From an uncultured Atopobiaceae bacterium (GTDB lineage: Bacteria > Actinomycetota > Coriobacteriia > Coriobacteriales > Atopobiaceae), in NCBI GenBank assembly GCA_910579165.1, contig CAJTTF010000002.1, forward strand, positions 110,339 to 174,338: 64,000 nt of DNA, given 5' to 3'. Within the stretch, counting starts at the first letter, position 1, and each line of letters begins with the position of its first letter. Positions 51,286-60,518 of this stretch are shown one piece after another. Both the position numbers and the translations under genes were made by a program. The notes under the pieces are model-generated. The model ran no database searches, was not told where the DNA came from, and saw nothing but the letters and a program-made list of their open reading frames with translations.

Positions 51286-52944
51286 ATGTCTATAAAAACA
51301 ACAAAGAGCGTTAAGCAAGAAATACGGCTATCTCCCCGTCTCTTTGTACTCATCACTGTTTTTGGGCTCTTAGGAATTTGGGGGGCTGCCATTCTCGCCT
51401 ACAAGGCGAATCACTTTTCTTTGGTTTATCCATTGGTATTTGCTGCCCTCGGATCTGTAGCGTTTATAATTCTCATAGTCCATTTAAGGACAAGGCATCT
51501 TGCTAGATCTACGAAAAAAAAGCTTTCAGTATTATCCCTAATTGCCACTTTAGGCCTGGGCAGCATCTCGATGCTTCTATTTCCTCCGGGTTCAGTACCT
51601 GATGAAACCTATCATTATTACAATTCATACCATTACGCCAATGTGATTCTGGGTATTCATGACGATTCTTCCAGATCCCTCATAATGCGCTCATGCGATG
51701 CCAATTTCGTGCGTGATAAGTTCTCTTCGTATTACAAATCCGATTCTGGCCTGGGATTGGGAGTTGATGCGAAGGGTATGGACTATTTACGCAGCCACAT
51801 ATTCCAAAAGGAAGATACTTATACTATAACTACGTTGCATAGCAATAACCAAGTTGCATTCACTAATGCCGGGGGAGTAATCCAATCAAGAATTGCCACA
51901 ACTGCGGGCATCCTAATTGGTCGAGCACTCTCTCTGAACAGTCTTTTAACGTTCTATCTGGGAAGAATATTCAACCTCATTTTGTTTTCATTCTTGGCTT
52001 TTCTGGCGATTCGGATTATTCCTTTCGGTTCTAAGATCATAGCTGCAATCTCTTTATTACCGATGAGTATAAGCCTAGCAGCAAGCTATTCTTATGATTC
52101 CGCAATTATGGGACTTGCCTTCCTCTTAATTGCTTTGCTTTTGCGGGCGATTAGCATGCAGGGACAAATCAAGGTAAGGGAAGTAATTCCAATATTATTA
52201 GTCAGCTTTCTTTTGGCACCCCTTAAGTTAGTCTATGCACCTTTGGTAATTATTGGATTATTCATTCCACGAAAGCGATTTGGCTCTGTTTATTGGGAAT
52301 TTCTTTTTAAGATCTCGTTAATTCTCGTGTGTCTAATTAGCATAATTATTTGGCAAATTCCGAATCTAGGAGGCTTCCTTGGCGCGGAAAACAATGCCGC
52401 TACAGCTCCAACACATGCTGATTTAGCAGAATCAGAAGCATCTTCCCCAACGCTTCTTTTCCTGTTTATGCATCCATTTCGCACATTGATGGTATTTGCA
52501 AAAACGCTCTATAAAACCGGTGGTTGGTTAATTGACACCACAATCGGCAGTAGCCTTGGTTGGTTCCAGCCTTCAATTATTGCCCCGTGGTTTATTGCCC
52601 CAGCATATATTGTTCTACTGTTTGCCGCTTCACAAAGATATTCTGCAAACAGCAAAATAATAAGCTTAAATCGTAAAGTTCTTTTCGGTATTGTGTTCCT
52701 GATATGCGCAACGTTATTATTCTCAGTCTTCTATTTAACGACTATCGCAGACACACATGATTCAGCCTCAGTGATACTAGGAATGCAGGGGCGATATTTC
52801 ATCCCAATACTACCTCTATTGCTTTTACTTTTTAGAGTTAACCGTTTTTACTATAAATATGACTGGACGACGCTTCTCCCGTTGGCTTTCTTTATTTTAA
52901 CGTACGCGTATTTCTTAGAGGTATATGTAGCGGCGCTAGGGTAA
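51286..52944 (+). CDS. DUF2142-type polytopic membrane protein
   Basis: 552-residue protein with about 12 hydrophobic segments and an outside loop carrying PPGSVPDETYHYYNSYHYAN after the second or third segment; MQGRYFIPILPLLLLLF closes the fold. These match DUF2142 proteins, GT-C-like membrane proteins common in polysaccharide loci. A polymerase or sugar-adding role is inference. The ATG at 51286 follows AGAGG; a TTG at 51268 is less likely. It is the only plus-strand gene in the polysaccharide cluster, divergent from capE. Confidence 0.8.
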   Translation: MSIKTTKSVKQEIRLSPRLFVLITVFGLLGIWGAAILAYKANHFSLVYPLVFAALGSVAFIILIVHLRTRHLARSTKKKLSVLSLIATLGLGSISMLLFPPGSVPDETYHYYNSYHYANVILGIHDDSSRSLIMRSCDANFVRDKFSSYYKSDSGLGLGVDAKGMDYLRSHIFQKEDTYTITTLHSNNQVAFTNAGGVIQSRIATTAGILIGRALSLNSLLTFYLGRIFNLILFSFLAFLAIRIIPFGSKIIAAISLLPMSISLAASYSYDSAIMGLAFLLIALLLRAISMQGQIKVREVIPILLVSFLLAPLKLVYAPLVIIGLFIPRKRFGSVYWEFLFKISLILVCLISIIIWQIPNLGGFLGAENNAATAPTHADLAESEASSPTLLFLFMHPFRTLMVFAKTLYKTGGWLIDTTIGSSLGWFQPSIIAPWFIAPAYIVLLFAASQRYSANSKIISLNRKVLFGIVFLICATLLFSVFYLTTIADTHDSASVILGMQGRYFIPILPLLLLLFRVNRFYYKYDWTTLLPLAFFILTYAYFLEVYVAALG

Positions 52945-53010
52945 TTATCCACAGTAATTGTTTTGCAAAAGCTTGATTTGGAATGAATTGATCTCTTTCT
53001 ATATTGAATA

Positions 53011-53859
53011 TTACTCTTCAGGCTTCACCACTGCATCGCATAGGCTTTTTATATAATTAACAATAGCTGAACAAGTAACTATCATGAACAATGCTTCTTC
53101 CTCCGTAATGTCCGAGGGTTTTGATCCACCGTGGCGCACATTATCTGAATCTGATGCATATCCGTATAGTTTTTTACATGCACTTTGAAGAGATGGGTGC
53201 ACTCTGATGTTCTTTATGCTTAGCTTTTTAAACAGTTCTGAAAGGGACGCTTTATCGTCATTTTTGATAAGATTTTTACAGAGCGACTCAACTGCAGATA
53301 CAGATTCCTTTACCGCATTGGCATAATCTGGATTTTTTCTGTCGCTAAACAAAAGGATTGCCTTATTGATGTTTTCATCAACGGCGGGAATGTTAGTATT
53401 TGCAGCCCGTTTGACCTCAGAATACTCTGCATCGTTAACAATTGAAGTAAATATAAAGCTTTTTTCTTCTCCTAGAGTAATCGGAAATAAACGATAGGCA
53501 ACTTTCTCCTCCTCTAAGATTTCGTTTATATGTTCGTTATAAAATGGAATTTCGTGACGCAAGGCATACGCAATTATATCCTCCAATAAATCAAAGATCT
53601 TATACCATTCTTCGTCTTTTACGATTTGAAGTATATGGCTACGATTTCTGTGATCTCCTTGGTTGAGTTGACCTCTTTTATCAACGAGGAAGTATAGGAG
53701 GTTCGAAGAATTGTCTTCATCTTCGTGATAATCGATATTCTTTAATGCATCAAAATATCTATTGAGGTAGTTTAATATGCGATTTCTTGTAGCCTCATCA
53801 AGTTCATCTCTTTGAAGCAATTTGGGTGACACAAATCCTTCTCGTTCAGAAAAAATCAC
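53011..53859 (-). CDS. AbiJ-like abortive infection protein
   Basis: 282 residues. It starts MIFSEREGFVSP, as do AbiJ N-terminal-domain-4 proteins, and ends in a helical C-terminal domain with KESVSAVESLCKNLI and SDNVRHGGSKPSDITEEEA, the RHG form of a HEPN-like region (Arg242-His243). Such proteins are candidate phage-defence effectors. The start is GTG with GGAGG four bases upstream. It lies between convergent DUF2142 and the upstream glycosyltransferase, and interrupts the polysaccharide cluster. Confidence 0.75.
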   Translation of the reverse strand: MIFSEREGFVSPKLLQRDELDEATRNRILNYLNRYFDALKNIDYHEDEDNSSNLLYFLVDKRGQLNQGDHRNRSHILQIVKDEEWYKIFDLLEDIIAYALRHEIPFYNEHINEILEEEKVAYRLFPITLGEEKSFIFTSIVNDAEYSEVKRAANTNIPAVDENINKAILLFSDRKNPDYANAVKESVSAVESLCKNLIKNDDKASLSELFKKLSIKNIRVHPSLQSACKKLYGYASDSDNVRHGGSKPSDITEEEALFMIVTCSAIVNYIKSLCDAVVKPEE

Positions 53860-53996
53860 ATGGCCTCCAATGTAAATAGCGATTCATATTGCCATTTATT
53901 CCAATTAGTGCAACTTTGCAACTTCTATTCGTTTTGAGCGAGAGCATATATTGAGCCTATTCTTAACACCTATTAGAGCAAGCATACATTTGAAAC

Positions 53997-56531
53997 CTAT
54001 CTAAGTTGATGATAGGTACACGCAGTAGCCTCGTTGGGATTCATAAACGGGTCGCCGTCGATAAGATAGCGAGGCCATCTGCGCATCAACTCTATCTTGG
54101 CGTCTAAGAAGCCTTTCTGATTCTTTGCTTTCTCTCCCGGAAGGCGGGTTGCAGACTCCTTGTGAAGCAAAACGGCCTGGGCAGCATATACGTTATAGAG
54201 GCCCTTCTGGACGAGCTTTAAGCAAAAGTCCACATCGTTGTAATCCACGGGAAGCGTCTCATCCATACCTCCCACAGCTTCAAAATGGCTTTTACGAACT
54301 AAAAGGCACGCACCGGTAACAGCCAGAAGATTCTGATTGGAATTGAGGAGATTGTAGTACTTATCACTGTCTCGGGGAATGAGGTAGTAAAGGTGTCCGG
54401 GAAGAGAATAATTGAGACAGATGCCTGCATGCTGAATGAGCCCGTTTGGAAACAAGAGTTTTGCACCTACCGCTCCAACGTCTTCGCGCTGAGCAAAACC
54501 CAAAAGCTGTTCGATCCAGTTCTTCTCCAAAACCTCTACGTCATTATTGAGAAGGAGGAGATAGTCCCCCTTGGCCGCACATGCTCCCTCGTTAATAACC
54601 TTAGAGTAATTGAATACACCGTTCATCTCTACATTAACAATTCCTACATTAGCATTCTTCTTCAGGCCCTCATAAAAGGAGAAAGTAGCCTCTTCTTTGG
54701 AATTATTCTCAACGATAATGATTTCGTAATTTGAGTAGGTAGTCTTCTCAAAAATAGAATCGATGCATGCTTTAAGCTCTTCAACATGGTCACAATTGGG
54801 GATGATTATGGAGACAAGCGGCTCATGCTCAAATGAATAATCAAGCTGATACATATTGGCAATCTTGGAATGAACTGGTTTAGCGTCTATCCCAAGCTGC
54901 TTTAGATGATGTGCAATAACGCGTTTACCAGCTTCGTTTGTATATGGCTTAGCTTCTGAGTTTTTTGCAGTGGACCCTGCATGCAGACGCCAATGATAAA
55001 GCACCTTGCGCGCATGATATATATTGCGAGCCTTCTCTGCTGCTTGCCACGTCAGGTGGTAATCTTGTGCGCCTTCATATTCTTTCGAAAGGGGTTCAAA
55101 GGACTGAAGCAGCTTGCGTCTGATGCAGAGCATGTGAGTTACATAGTTAAATGACAGGAGGAGATCGGGGCTCCAATCCGGTTTGAAGAAAGGACCAAAA
55201 TAGTGGCCTCGTTCAAACTTGTCTTCATCGCAATAGAGCAAGTCTGTGTTTGGATATTTGTTGATGCCTTTAACGTATTCGTAAAGCGCATCGGGTTCAA
55301 GAAAATCGTCATGATCAGCGAAGGCTACAAAGTCACCTTTTGCTGCATTGATGCCTTTTTGCGTGTTTAGCGCAATTCCCAGGTTTTCCTCGAGATTGAT
55401 AATCTTGATACGCTCATCTTCTGGAATGAAATAAGGTTCACCAAATCGATCCCGCTGCAAATACACATCTTGCGGTGAAGCGTTTACCAAAAGAAGTTCC
55501 CAATTTTCATACGTTTGAGATAGTACAGAGTTAAGCATATCCGTAAAATACGCAGACGGAGTTTTATAGAGCGGGACAATGATGGAAATCAGTGGATCAT
55601 CTTCAAACCTTGCAGCGGATTGGCTCTTACGTTCAAGCAAGCTTACGCGCGAGTGATTGAAGAACCAGTCTTCATAGGAGGGGTCCTCCCCTGCTGACAT
55701 AGTTTGAGTATGCCAGGACCTTATGCTCTTACTAATTTGCCGCGACGGGATACTGAGAAAGGCGCAGTGGGTTTTTGAAGAGTATGCTTCTTGACTTGAA
55801 TTCTCTTCCGACAACTCGCCCCTATCAGTGGTCTCCCCCTTCTCGTTGCAGATGACGGTATAGGTACCAATACACGGGAGCGTGAGAGCTATTGATGCAA
55901 AAGCTTCGCTAGTATCTCTTCGGAACGCACTTCCCTTGATTGTCTTCGTCAGGACGGACTCGCCATGTGAATTTATGACCTTCAATTCAGTATCCAGTAC
56001 TCGAGACTTAGCCGTATCGCTGCTTTGCTCGTTTAGTGACTTCTTGTTCATTAGCCTCTTATGAATGCTTCCAAGAACAACCACCTTCTCATCGTTGGGC
56101 AGAATATTCTCAACGTCAATAGATGTTGTTTGGGCACCATATATCTTCTCGGAGCCCCTTAATGCAACGGCATCTTCTTTATTGAAATAAGAATGTGCCT
56201 TGGCTAGATAAGTGGTCTTTAGGGGAGAAAGACGAAACTTTTTTGTGGAGTGTTTTGTTGATGATGGCGAATAGGATGAGGTTGCATTTTTGCCGGATCC
56301 ATCACGGTATGTCTCCTCAAAGGTGAGCGTAAGAATGCATGTTTTTTTGAAGAGAGGAAAGCTTATTATCCACTCGCTGCTTAATGGTTTTTGATACATC
56401 TCACAAGGGAGGGACGCATCTCGATTAGAGGCAAGTGTTAATTGCGCCTTTACTGAACTTACTGTGGCAGGAAGAATCAAGGAACAGTATCCCTTTCCAG
56501 CCGCCCTGATGAAGTTCTTTAAATGGACCAT
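53997..56531 (-). CDS. Large protein with two family 2 glycosyltransferase domains
   Basis: 844 residues. The first 300 form a beta-rich region of unknown fold. A first GT-A domain begins ISIIVPLYKTPSAYFTDML with AFADHDDFLEPDAL, and a second begins VSIIIPNCDHVEELKACID with LLLLNNDVEVLEKN. Tandem GT2 proteins of this type extend rhamnan- or heteropolysaccharide chains; the adjacent rmlBACD set makes a rhamnosyltransferase role plausible. It is 36 bp after rmlD. No membrane segment was seen. Confidence 0.87.
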   Translation of the reverse strand: MVHLKNFIRAAGKGYCSLILPATVSSVKAQLTLASNRDASLPCEMYQKPLSSEWIISFPLFKKTCILTLTFEETYRDGSGKNATSSYSPSSTKHSTKKFRLSPLKTTYLAKAHSYFNKEDAVALRGSEKIYGAQTTSIDVENILPNDEKVVVLGSIHKRLMNKKSLNEQSSDTAKSRVLDTELKVINSHGESVLTKTIKGSAFRRDTSEAFASIALTLPCIGTYTVICNEKGETTDRGELSEENSSQEAYSSKTHCAFLSIPSRQISKSIRSWHTQTMSAGEDPSYEDWFFNHSRVSLLERKSQSAARFEDDPLISIIVPLYKTPSAYFTDMLNSVLSQTYENWELLLVNASPQDVYLQRDRFGEPYFIPEDERIKIINLEENLGIALNTQKGINAAKGDFVAFADHDDFLEPDALYEYVKGINKYPNTDLLYCDEDKFERGHYFGPFFKPDWSPDLLLSFNYVTHMLCIRRKLLQSFEPLSKEYEGAQDYHLTWQAAEKARNIYHARKVLYHWRLHAGSTAKNSEAKPYTNEAGKRVIAHHLKQLGIDAKPVHSKIANMYQLDYSFEHEPLVSIIIPNCDHVEELKACIDSIFEKTTYSNYEIIIVENNSKEEATFSFYEGLKKNANVGIVNVEMNGVFNYSKVINEGACAAKGDYLLLLNNDVEVLEKNWIEQLLGFAQREDVGAVGAKLLFPNGLIQHAGICLNYSLPGHLYYLIPRDSDKYYNLLNSNQNLLAVTGACLLVRKSHFEAVGGMDETLPVDYNDVDFCLKLVQKGLYNVYAAQAVLLHKESATRLPGEKAKNQKGFLDAKIELMRRWPRYLIDGDPFMNPNEATACTYHQLR

Positions 56532-56567
56532 CGGATACCTATGCTCTGCTCATTGCGGAACGTTCTT

Positions 56568-57461
56568 CTATCGAATGCTATCAAGAAAGCGATTAAGCGA
56601 GACGTCCCACGAAGGCATCTTGTCGCCAATGGTGTCGCGCAGATGCTTATTATCTAGAATGGACCATGCGGGACGCGGTGCGGGAGCCGCCCACTCTGCA
56701 GAAGAGCATCCTTGAACATCACAGGAAAGGCCCGCGCGATTCATTATCTCCTGAGCAAAGACGTTCCATGTGGTCGCACCGTTACCCGTGCAGTGATACG
56801 TTCCATAGTTTTCCGTACCAATGAGTGAGAGAATCTCATAAGCAAGATCTGCAGCGTTGGTGGGGCTTCCGTGTTGATCATCAACAACCTTAATAGAATC
56901 CTTCTCTTTTCCAAGGTTGAGCACGGTGTACACAAAGTTTTTGCCATACTTTCCATAAAGCCACGCAGTGCGCACAATGAAGTGCTGAGGGCAAAGTTCG
57001 CGCACAGCGTTCTCCCCCGCAAGTTTTGTCTTTCCATACACGGTATTGGGGTCACAAATTGCATCTTCTGTTTGTGGCATGGGGTTGTCGCCAGAGAAGA
57101 CATAGTCAGTTGAGACGTGGCAGAGGACGGCTCCGTTATTACTGCAGGACTTTGCAAGGTTTTTTGGTCCCTTTTCGTTGAGAAGCTGGGCAAAGTCTGG
57201 ATCGGTCTCGCATCCATCTACATTAGTAGCAGCGGCACAGTTAATAACGACGTTGATGGCGTTATCACGTATTAAACTTTCAACTTCCGTGCTGTTGGTT
57301 ATGTCTAGTGGGACAACGTCGTCTCCAGTAACATCGGTAGCGAGAATATTGGCCGAAAGCAATTCGGGAGAAATGTCTCCTAATGGAGAATCGTTTTCAG
57401 CGATAAGATGACGAATCTCTTGCCCGAGCTGTCCGTTTGCACCTGTAATTAAAATATTCAC
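56568..57461 (-). CDS. rmlD: dTDP-4-dehydrorhamnose reductase
   Basis: Last enzyme of dTDP-L-rhamnose synthesis, NAD(P)H-dependent SDR. Motifs are ILITGANGQLGQEIRHL, VINCAAATNVDGCE, HVSTDYVFSG and the catalytic TVYGKTKLAGE, then RTAWLYG. 297 residues, a normal length. It follows rmlC by 42 bp and completes the order rmlB-A-C-D in the direction of transcription. Confidence 0.95.
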   Translation of the reverse strand: MNILITGANGQLGQEIRHLIAENDSPLGDISPELLSANILATDVTGDDVVPLDITNSTEVESLIRDNAINVVINCAAATNVDGCETDPDFAQLLNEKGPKNLAKSCSNNGAVLCHVSTDYVFSGDNPMPQTEDAICDPNTVYGKTKLAGENAVRELCPQHFIVRTAWLYGKYGKNFVYTVLNLGKEKDSIKVVDDQHGSPTNAADLAYEILSLIGTENYGTYHCTGNGATTWNVFAQEIMNRAGLSCDVQGCSSAEWAAPAPRPAWSILDNKHLRDTIGDKMPSWDVSLNRFLDSIR

Positions 57462-57503
57462 AAAGACTTCCTATACTTCCTTCGTATCAGTACTTGTGCG
57501 CCC

Positions 57504-58085
57504 TTAATGCGAAAACGTTTTTCTAAGTTCATTAAATGACGGATGAACCTTGTCTTTATCGGACAAAAGAACAGGGGCTCCTTCTACGAGTGGCCAGGTA
57601 ATCCCAATTTCAGGATCGTCCCAGGCAAGTCCTCCCTCATCACCCGGGTGGTAGACGTCATCGCATTTATAGCAAAACGTTGCATGCTCGCTCATGACAT
57701 AAAAGCCATGCGCGAAGCCGCGAGGAATGAAGAATTGGCGCTTATTCTGGGCTGAAAGGACAACCCCCTCCCACTTGCCCAAGGTAGGTGAACTTGGGCG
57801 CAAATCAACGGCGACATCAAAGACTTCTCCCTCAACTACTCTTACAAGCTTAGATTGCGGATGATCAATTTGAAAATGAAGGCCGCGCAAAACTCCCTGT
57901 GAGGAAGCAGATTGATTGTCTTGAATAAACGTTGCTTTGATGCCACCTTTTTCAAAGTCTTCCTGCTTGTAGGTCTCCATAAAATAGCCGCGCTCATCGC
58001 CGTAGCTTTTTACGTCAACGATTATGACGCCATCGATGCTAGTTTGCTTGAAGGTAAAGTTCCCCGAAGTTACTGTTTCAACCAT
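57504..58085 (-). CDS. rmlC: dTDP-4-dehydrorhamnose 3,5-epimerase
   Basis: Cupin epimerase acting between RmlB and RmlD. Seen are DERGYFMETYKQEDF, IQDNQSASSQGVLRGLHFQ with the active-site histidine, VVEGEVFDVAVDLR, and FFIPRGFAHGFYVMSE. The C-terminal CDDVYHPGDEGGLAWDDPEI is typical. 193 residues. Spacing to rmlA is 33 bp. Confidence 0.95.
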   Translation of the reverse strand: MVETVTSGNFTFKQTSIDGVIIVDVKSYGDERGYFMETYKQEDFEKGGIKATFIQDNQSASSQGVLRGLHFQIDHPQSKLVRVVEGEVFDVAVDLRPSSPTLGKWEGVVLSAQNKRQFFIPRGFAHGFYVMSEHATFCYKCDDVYHPGDEGGLAWDDPEIGITWPLVEGAPVLLSDKDKVHPSFNELRKTFSH

Positions 58086-58118
58086 TTTTTATCCTTTGGC
58101 GATTACTCGTGCTTAATG

Positions 58119-59021
58119 CTACTCGTGTATGGTCTTAATGATGTAGCTGCCCTCTGCAACGGCCAAAAGATGTTTACCGTAATCTGATTTGTCGTAGCGT
58201 TTAGCTGCCTCTATCAACTTCGTCTTGTCTATCCAGCCGTTTTCATAGGCAATCTCTTCCAGAATGGAAACGGGCATACCTTGTGAATCTTCAATAGCGC
58301 GCACAAAATTGGAAGCCTCAAAGAGACTCTCCATGGTTCCTGTATCAAGCCAAGCAAAGCCGCGACCCAATGTGACAACGTTAAGAGCATCATCATCAAG
58401 ATACATGCGATTAAGGTCTGTGATTTCGAGCTCACCGCGCGCGGACGGTTTTACTTGTTTAGCTAGCTCACAAACGCGTCCATCATAGAAGTAGAGACCG
58501 GTAACGGCATAGGAGCTCTTGGGGTGCTCTGGCTTCTCCTCAATGGAGATTGCATTGAAGTCCTTATCAAACTCAACGATACCAAAGCGCTCGGGATCAT
58601 CGACGTGATATCCAAAGACGGTAGCCCCTCGTCCTTTCTCAGCATTTTCTGCTGCAGTTTTAAGATGTTTCTTAAGACCGTTGCCAAAGAAGATATTGTC
58701 TCCTAGAACAAGAGCGCAAGGTTCGCCCGCAATAAACTCTTCGCCAATGAGAAACGCCTGCGCAAGACCCTCTGGTTTAGGCTGTTCTGCATAGCTCAGC
58801 ATGATGCCAAAACGCGACCCGTCGCCCAAAAGCTTTTTGAAGTTGGGCAAATCATGCGGCGTAGAAATGATAAGAATATCTTTTATGCCCGCCATCATAA
58901 GAACCGAGAGCGGATAATAAATCATTGGCTTGTCATAAACAGGGAGTAGCTGTTTGGAGGTGACCTCGGTTAAGGGATAGAGGCGCGTGCCTGATCCTCC
59001 AGCTAATACAATGCCTTTCAT
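58119..59021 (-). CDS. rmlA: Glucose-1-phosphate thymidylyltransferase
   Basis: Makes dTDP-glucose from glucose-1-phosphate and dTTP, the first step to dTDP-rhamnose. The N-terminal motif is MKGIVLAGGSGTRLYPLTE, followed by VYDKPMIYYPLSVLM, LVLGDNIFFGNGL and FAWLDTGTMESL. 300 residues, a normal length. It lies 26 bp after rmlB. Confidence 0.96.
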   Translation of the reverse strand: MKGIVLAGGSGTRLYPLTEVTSKQLLPVYDKPMIYYPLSVLMMAGIKDILIISTPHDLPNFKKLLGDGSRFGIMLSYAEQPKPEGLAQAFLIGEEFIAGEPCALVLGDNIFFGNGLKKHLKTAAENAEKGRGATVFGYHVDDPERFGIVEFDKDFNAISIEEKPEHPKSSYAVTGLYFYDGRVCELAKQVKPSARGELEITDLNRMYLDDDALNVVTLGRGFAWLDTGTMESLFEASNFVRAIEDSQGMPVSILEEIAYENGWIDKTKLIEAAKRYDKSDYGKHLLAVAEGSYIIKTIHE

Positions 59022-59047
59022 ATGTATCCTTTTAACGAAGTTGTCCG

Positions 59048-60130
59048 TTACGCCTTTTTACGGGCACCGTACATGGTTTGATAGTAGTTGCGATAAGCGC
59101 CGCTTGTAACGTTTTCCATCCATTCCTTGTTCTCAAGGTACCACTGGATGGTGAGCTTAATGCCATCTTCAAATTTTGTCTCTGGGAACCAACCCAGATC
59201 TTCCTTAATCTTGTCAGGAGCGATACCGTAGCGCCTATCGTGGCCCTTGCGGTCTTCCACGTGCACAATAAGGTCTTCATTAATAGAAGCATCATCTACA
59301 GCTTTGGATACCTCATCAATGACGGTCTTAACGATGTAGAGATTGTTGCGCTCGTTGTGCCCGCCCACGTTATAGATCTCACCAAGCTTACCTTCCGAGC
59401 AAACCATATCAATAGCCTTGCAGTGGTCTTCAACATAGAGCCAATCACGAATGTTGAGACCATCTCCATACACAGGAAGCTCTTTATGATCAAGCGCATT
59501 GTTGATCATAAGAGGGATAAGTTTTTCGGGGAATTGGAAGGGACCGTAGTTATTGGAGCAGCGCGTAATATTTACCGGCAGACCAAACGTATCAGCGTAG
59601 GCCATGACAAACATATCAGCACTTGCCTTGGAGGCAGAATATGGGCTGTGTGGTGACAGGGGCGTGGTTTCGTAAAAGAAGGAATCTAGTTCGTCGAGCG
59701 ACAACGTACCGTATACTTCATCGGTTGAAACCTGGAGGTATTTTCTCCCTTCATAGCCGCCGTTCGCTTCCCAGCAAGCCATGGTGCAGTTAAGCATGTT
59801 GACCGTGCCCATTACATTGGTGGAAGCAAAGGCACCAGGATCAGAAATAGAACGATCAACGTGAGATTCTGCAGCAAAGTTGATGACATAATCGGGCTTC
59901 TCGGCGTCCATAAGGCGCGAGATTTCATCTTTGTCACGAATATCAATCTGCTTAAACACGTAACGGGGATCATCCTGAACAGAGATGAGATTTTCAAGAT
60001 TGCCTGCATATGTGAGGCTATCCACGTTAATGATGCGAATATCTTGATGTTTCTTGAGCATATAGAGGACAAAGTTAGATCCAATAAATCCAGCGCCTCC
60101 AGTTACAAGATAGGTCTTTGTAAAAGCCAT
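59048..60130 (-). CDS. rmlB: dTDP-glucose 4,6-dehydratase
   Basis: Second step of dTDP-rhamnose synthesis, an NAD-dependent extended SDR. Motifs are LVTGGAGFIGSNFVLYM, NFAAESHVDRSI, the catalytic VSTDEVYGTL and SPYSASKASADM, and SNNYGPFQFPEKLIP. The ATG at 60128-60130 has GAGGAG upstream and lies one base after the DUF2304 gene stop; an ATG at 60142 overlaps that gene. 360 residues. Confidence 0.96.
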   Translation of the reverse strand: MAFTKTYLVTGGAGFIGSNFVLYMLKKHQDIRIINVDSLTYAGNLENLISVQDDPRYVFKQIDIRDKDEISRLMDAEKPDYVINFAAESHVDRSISDPGAFASTNVMGTVNMLNCTMACWEANGGYEGRKYLQVSTDEVYGTLSLDELDSFFYETTPLSPHSPYSASKASADMFVMAYADTFGLPVNITRCSNNYGPFQFPEKLIPLMINNALDHKELPVYGDGLNIRDWLYVEDHCKAIDMVCSEGKLGEIYNVGGHNERNNLYIVKTVIDEVSKAVDDASINEDLIVHVEDRKGHDRRYGIAPDKIKEDLGWFPETKFEDGIKLTIQWYLENKEWMENVTSGAYRNYYQTMYGARKKA

Positions 60131-60131
60131 A

Positions 60132-60500
60132 TTACTCCTCACTGCTATGTATAGCTTTTTTTAAATCCGCTATTTCTTTATCTTGAATGGCGGAATGTTG
60201 GCAAAGATCAATGATGTTGCGCTTGCTTCTGCTCACAATGACTGTAAACGAAAGGCAAAGCGCCACAAGACAAAAGATGGCAAGCACAAGTATAAAATTT
60301 GCTGGTATTACGAAACCTAGCGCATACGAAAGCGTGAATAATGGTTGCGGCCAAATAGCACAAAAAAGCGCCAGAAATGCGAGAGCGAACCACAAGAGAG
60401 CATATTTAAGGATAACGCGACCTTTTGCAATCATATTGAAGACCGCAATAATAAAACAGATGCTAAAAACGCATATGAAAAGTTGCAAAACAAGGTTCAT
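60132..60500 (-). CDS. DUF2304 small membrane protein
   Basis: 122 residues with three hydrophobic segments (LVLQLFICVFSICFIIAVF, YALLWFALAFLALFCAIWP, FILVLAIFCLVALCLSFTV) and a charged C-terminal tail. This is the layout of DUF2304 proteins, which very often follow a dolichyl-phosphate-sugar-synthase-like glycosyltransferase, as here. Function unknown, perhaps a membrane partner of that enzyme. The ATG at 60498-60500 has GAGGAGG seven bases upstream. Confidence 0.82.
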   Translation of the reverse strand: MNLVLQLFICVFSICFIIAVFNMIAKGRVILKYALLWFALAFLALFCAIWPQPLFTLSYALGFVIPANFILVLAIFCLVALCLSFTVIVSRSKRNIIDLCQHSAIQDKEIADLKKAIHSSEE

Positions 60501-60518
60501 GTACAATCCTCCTCTCGC

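Noticed and set aside
52945..52953. Perfect DnaA box TTATCCACA
   Set aside because: Single copy in a short convergent gap, with no cluster of boxes and no dnaA or dnaN nearby; not an origin.
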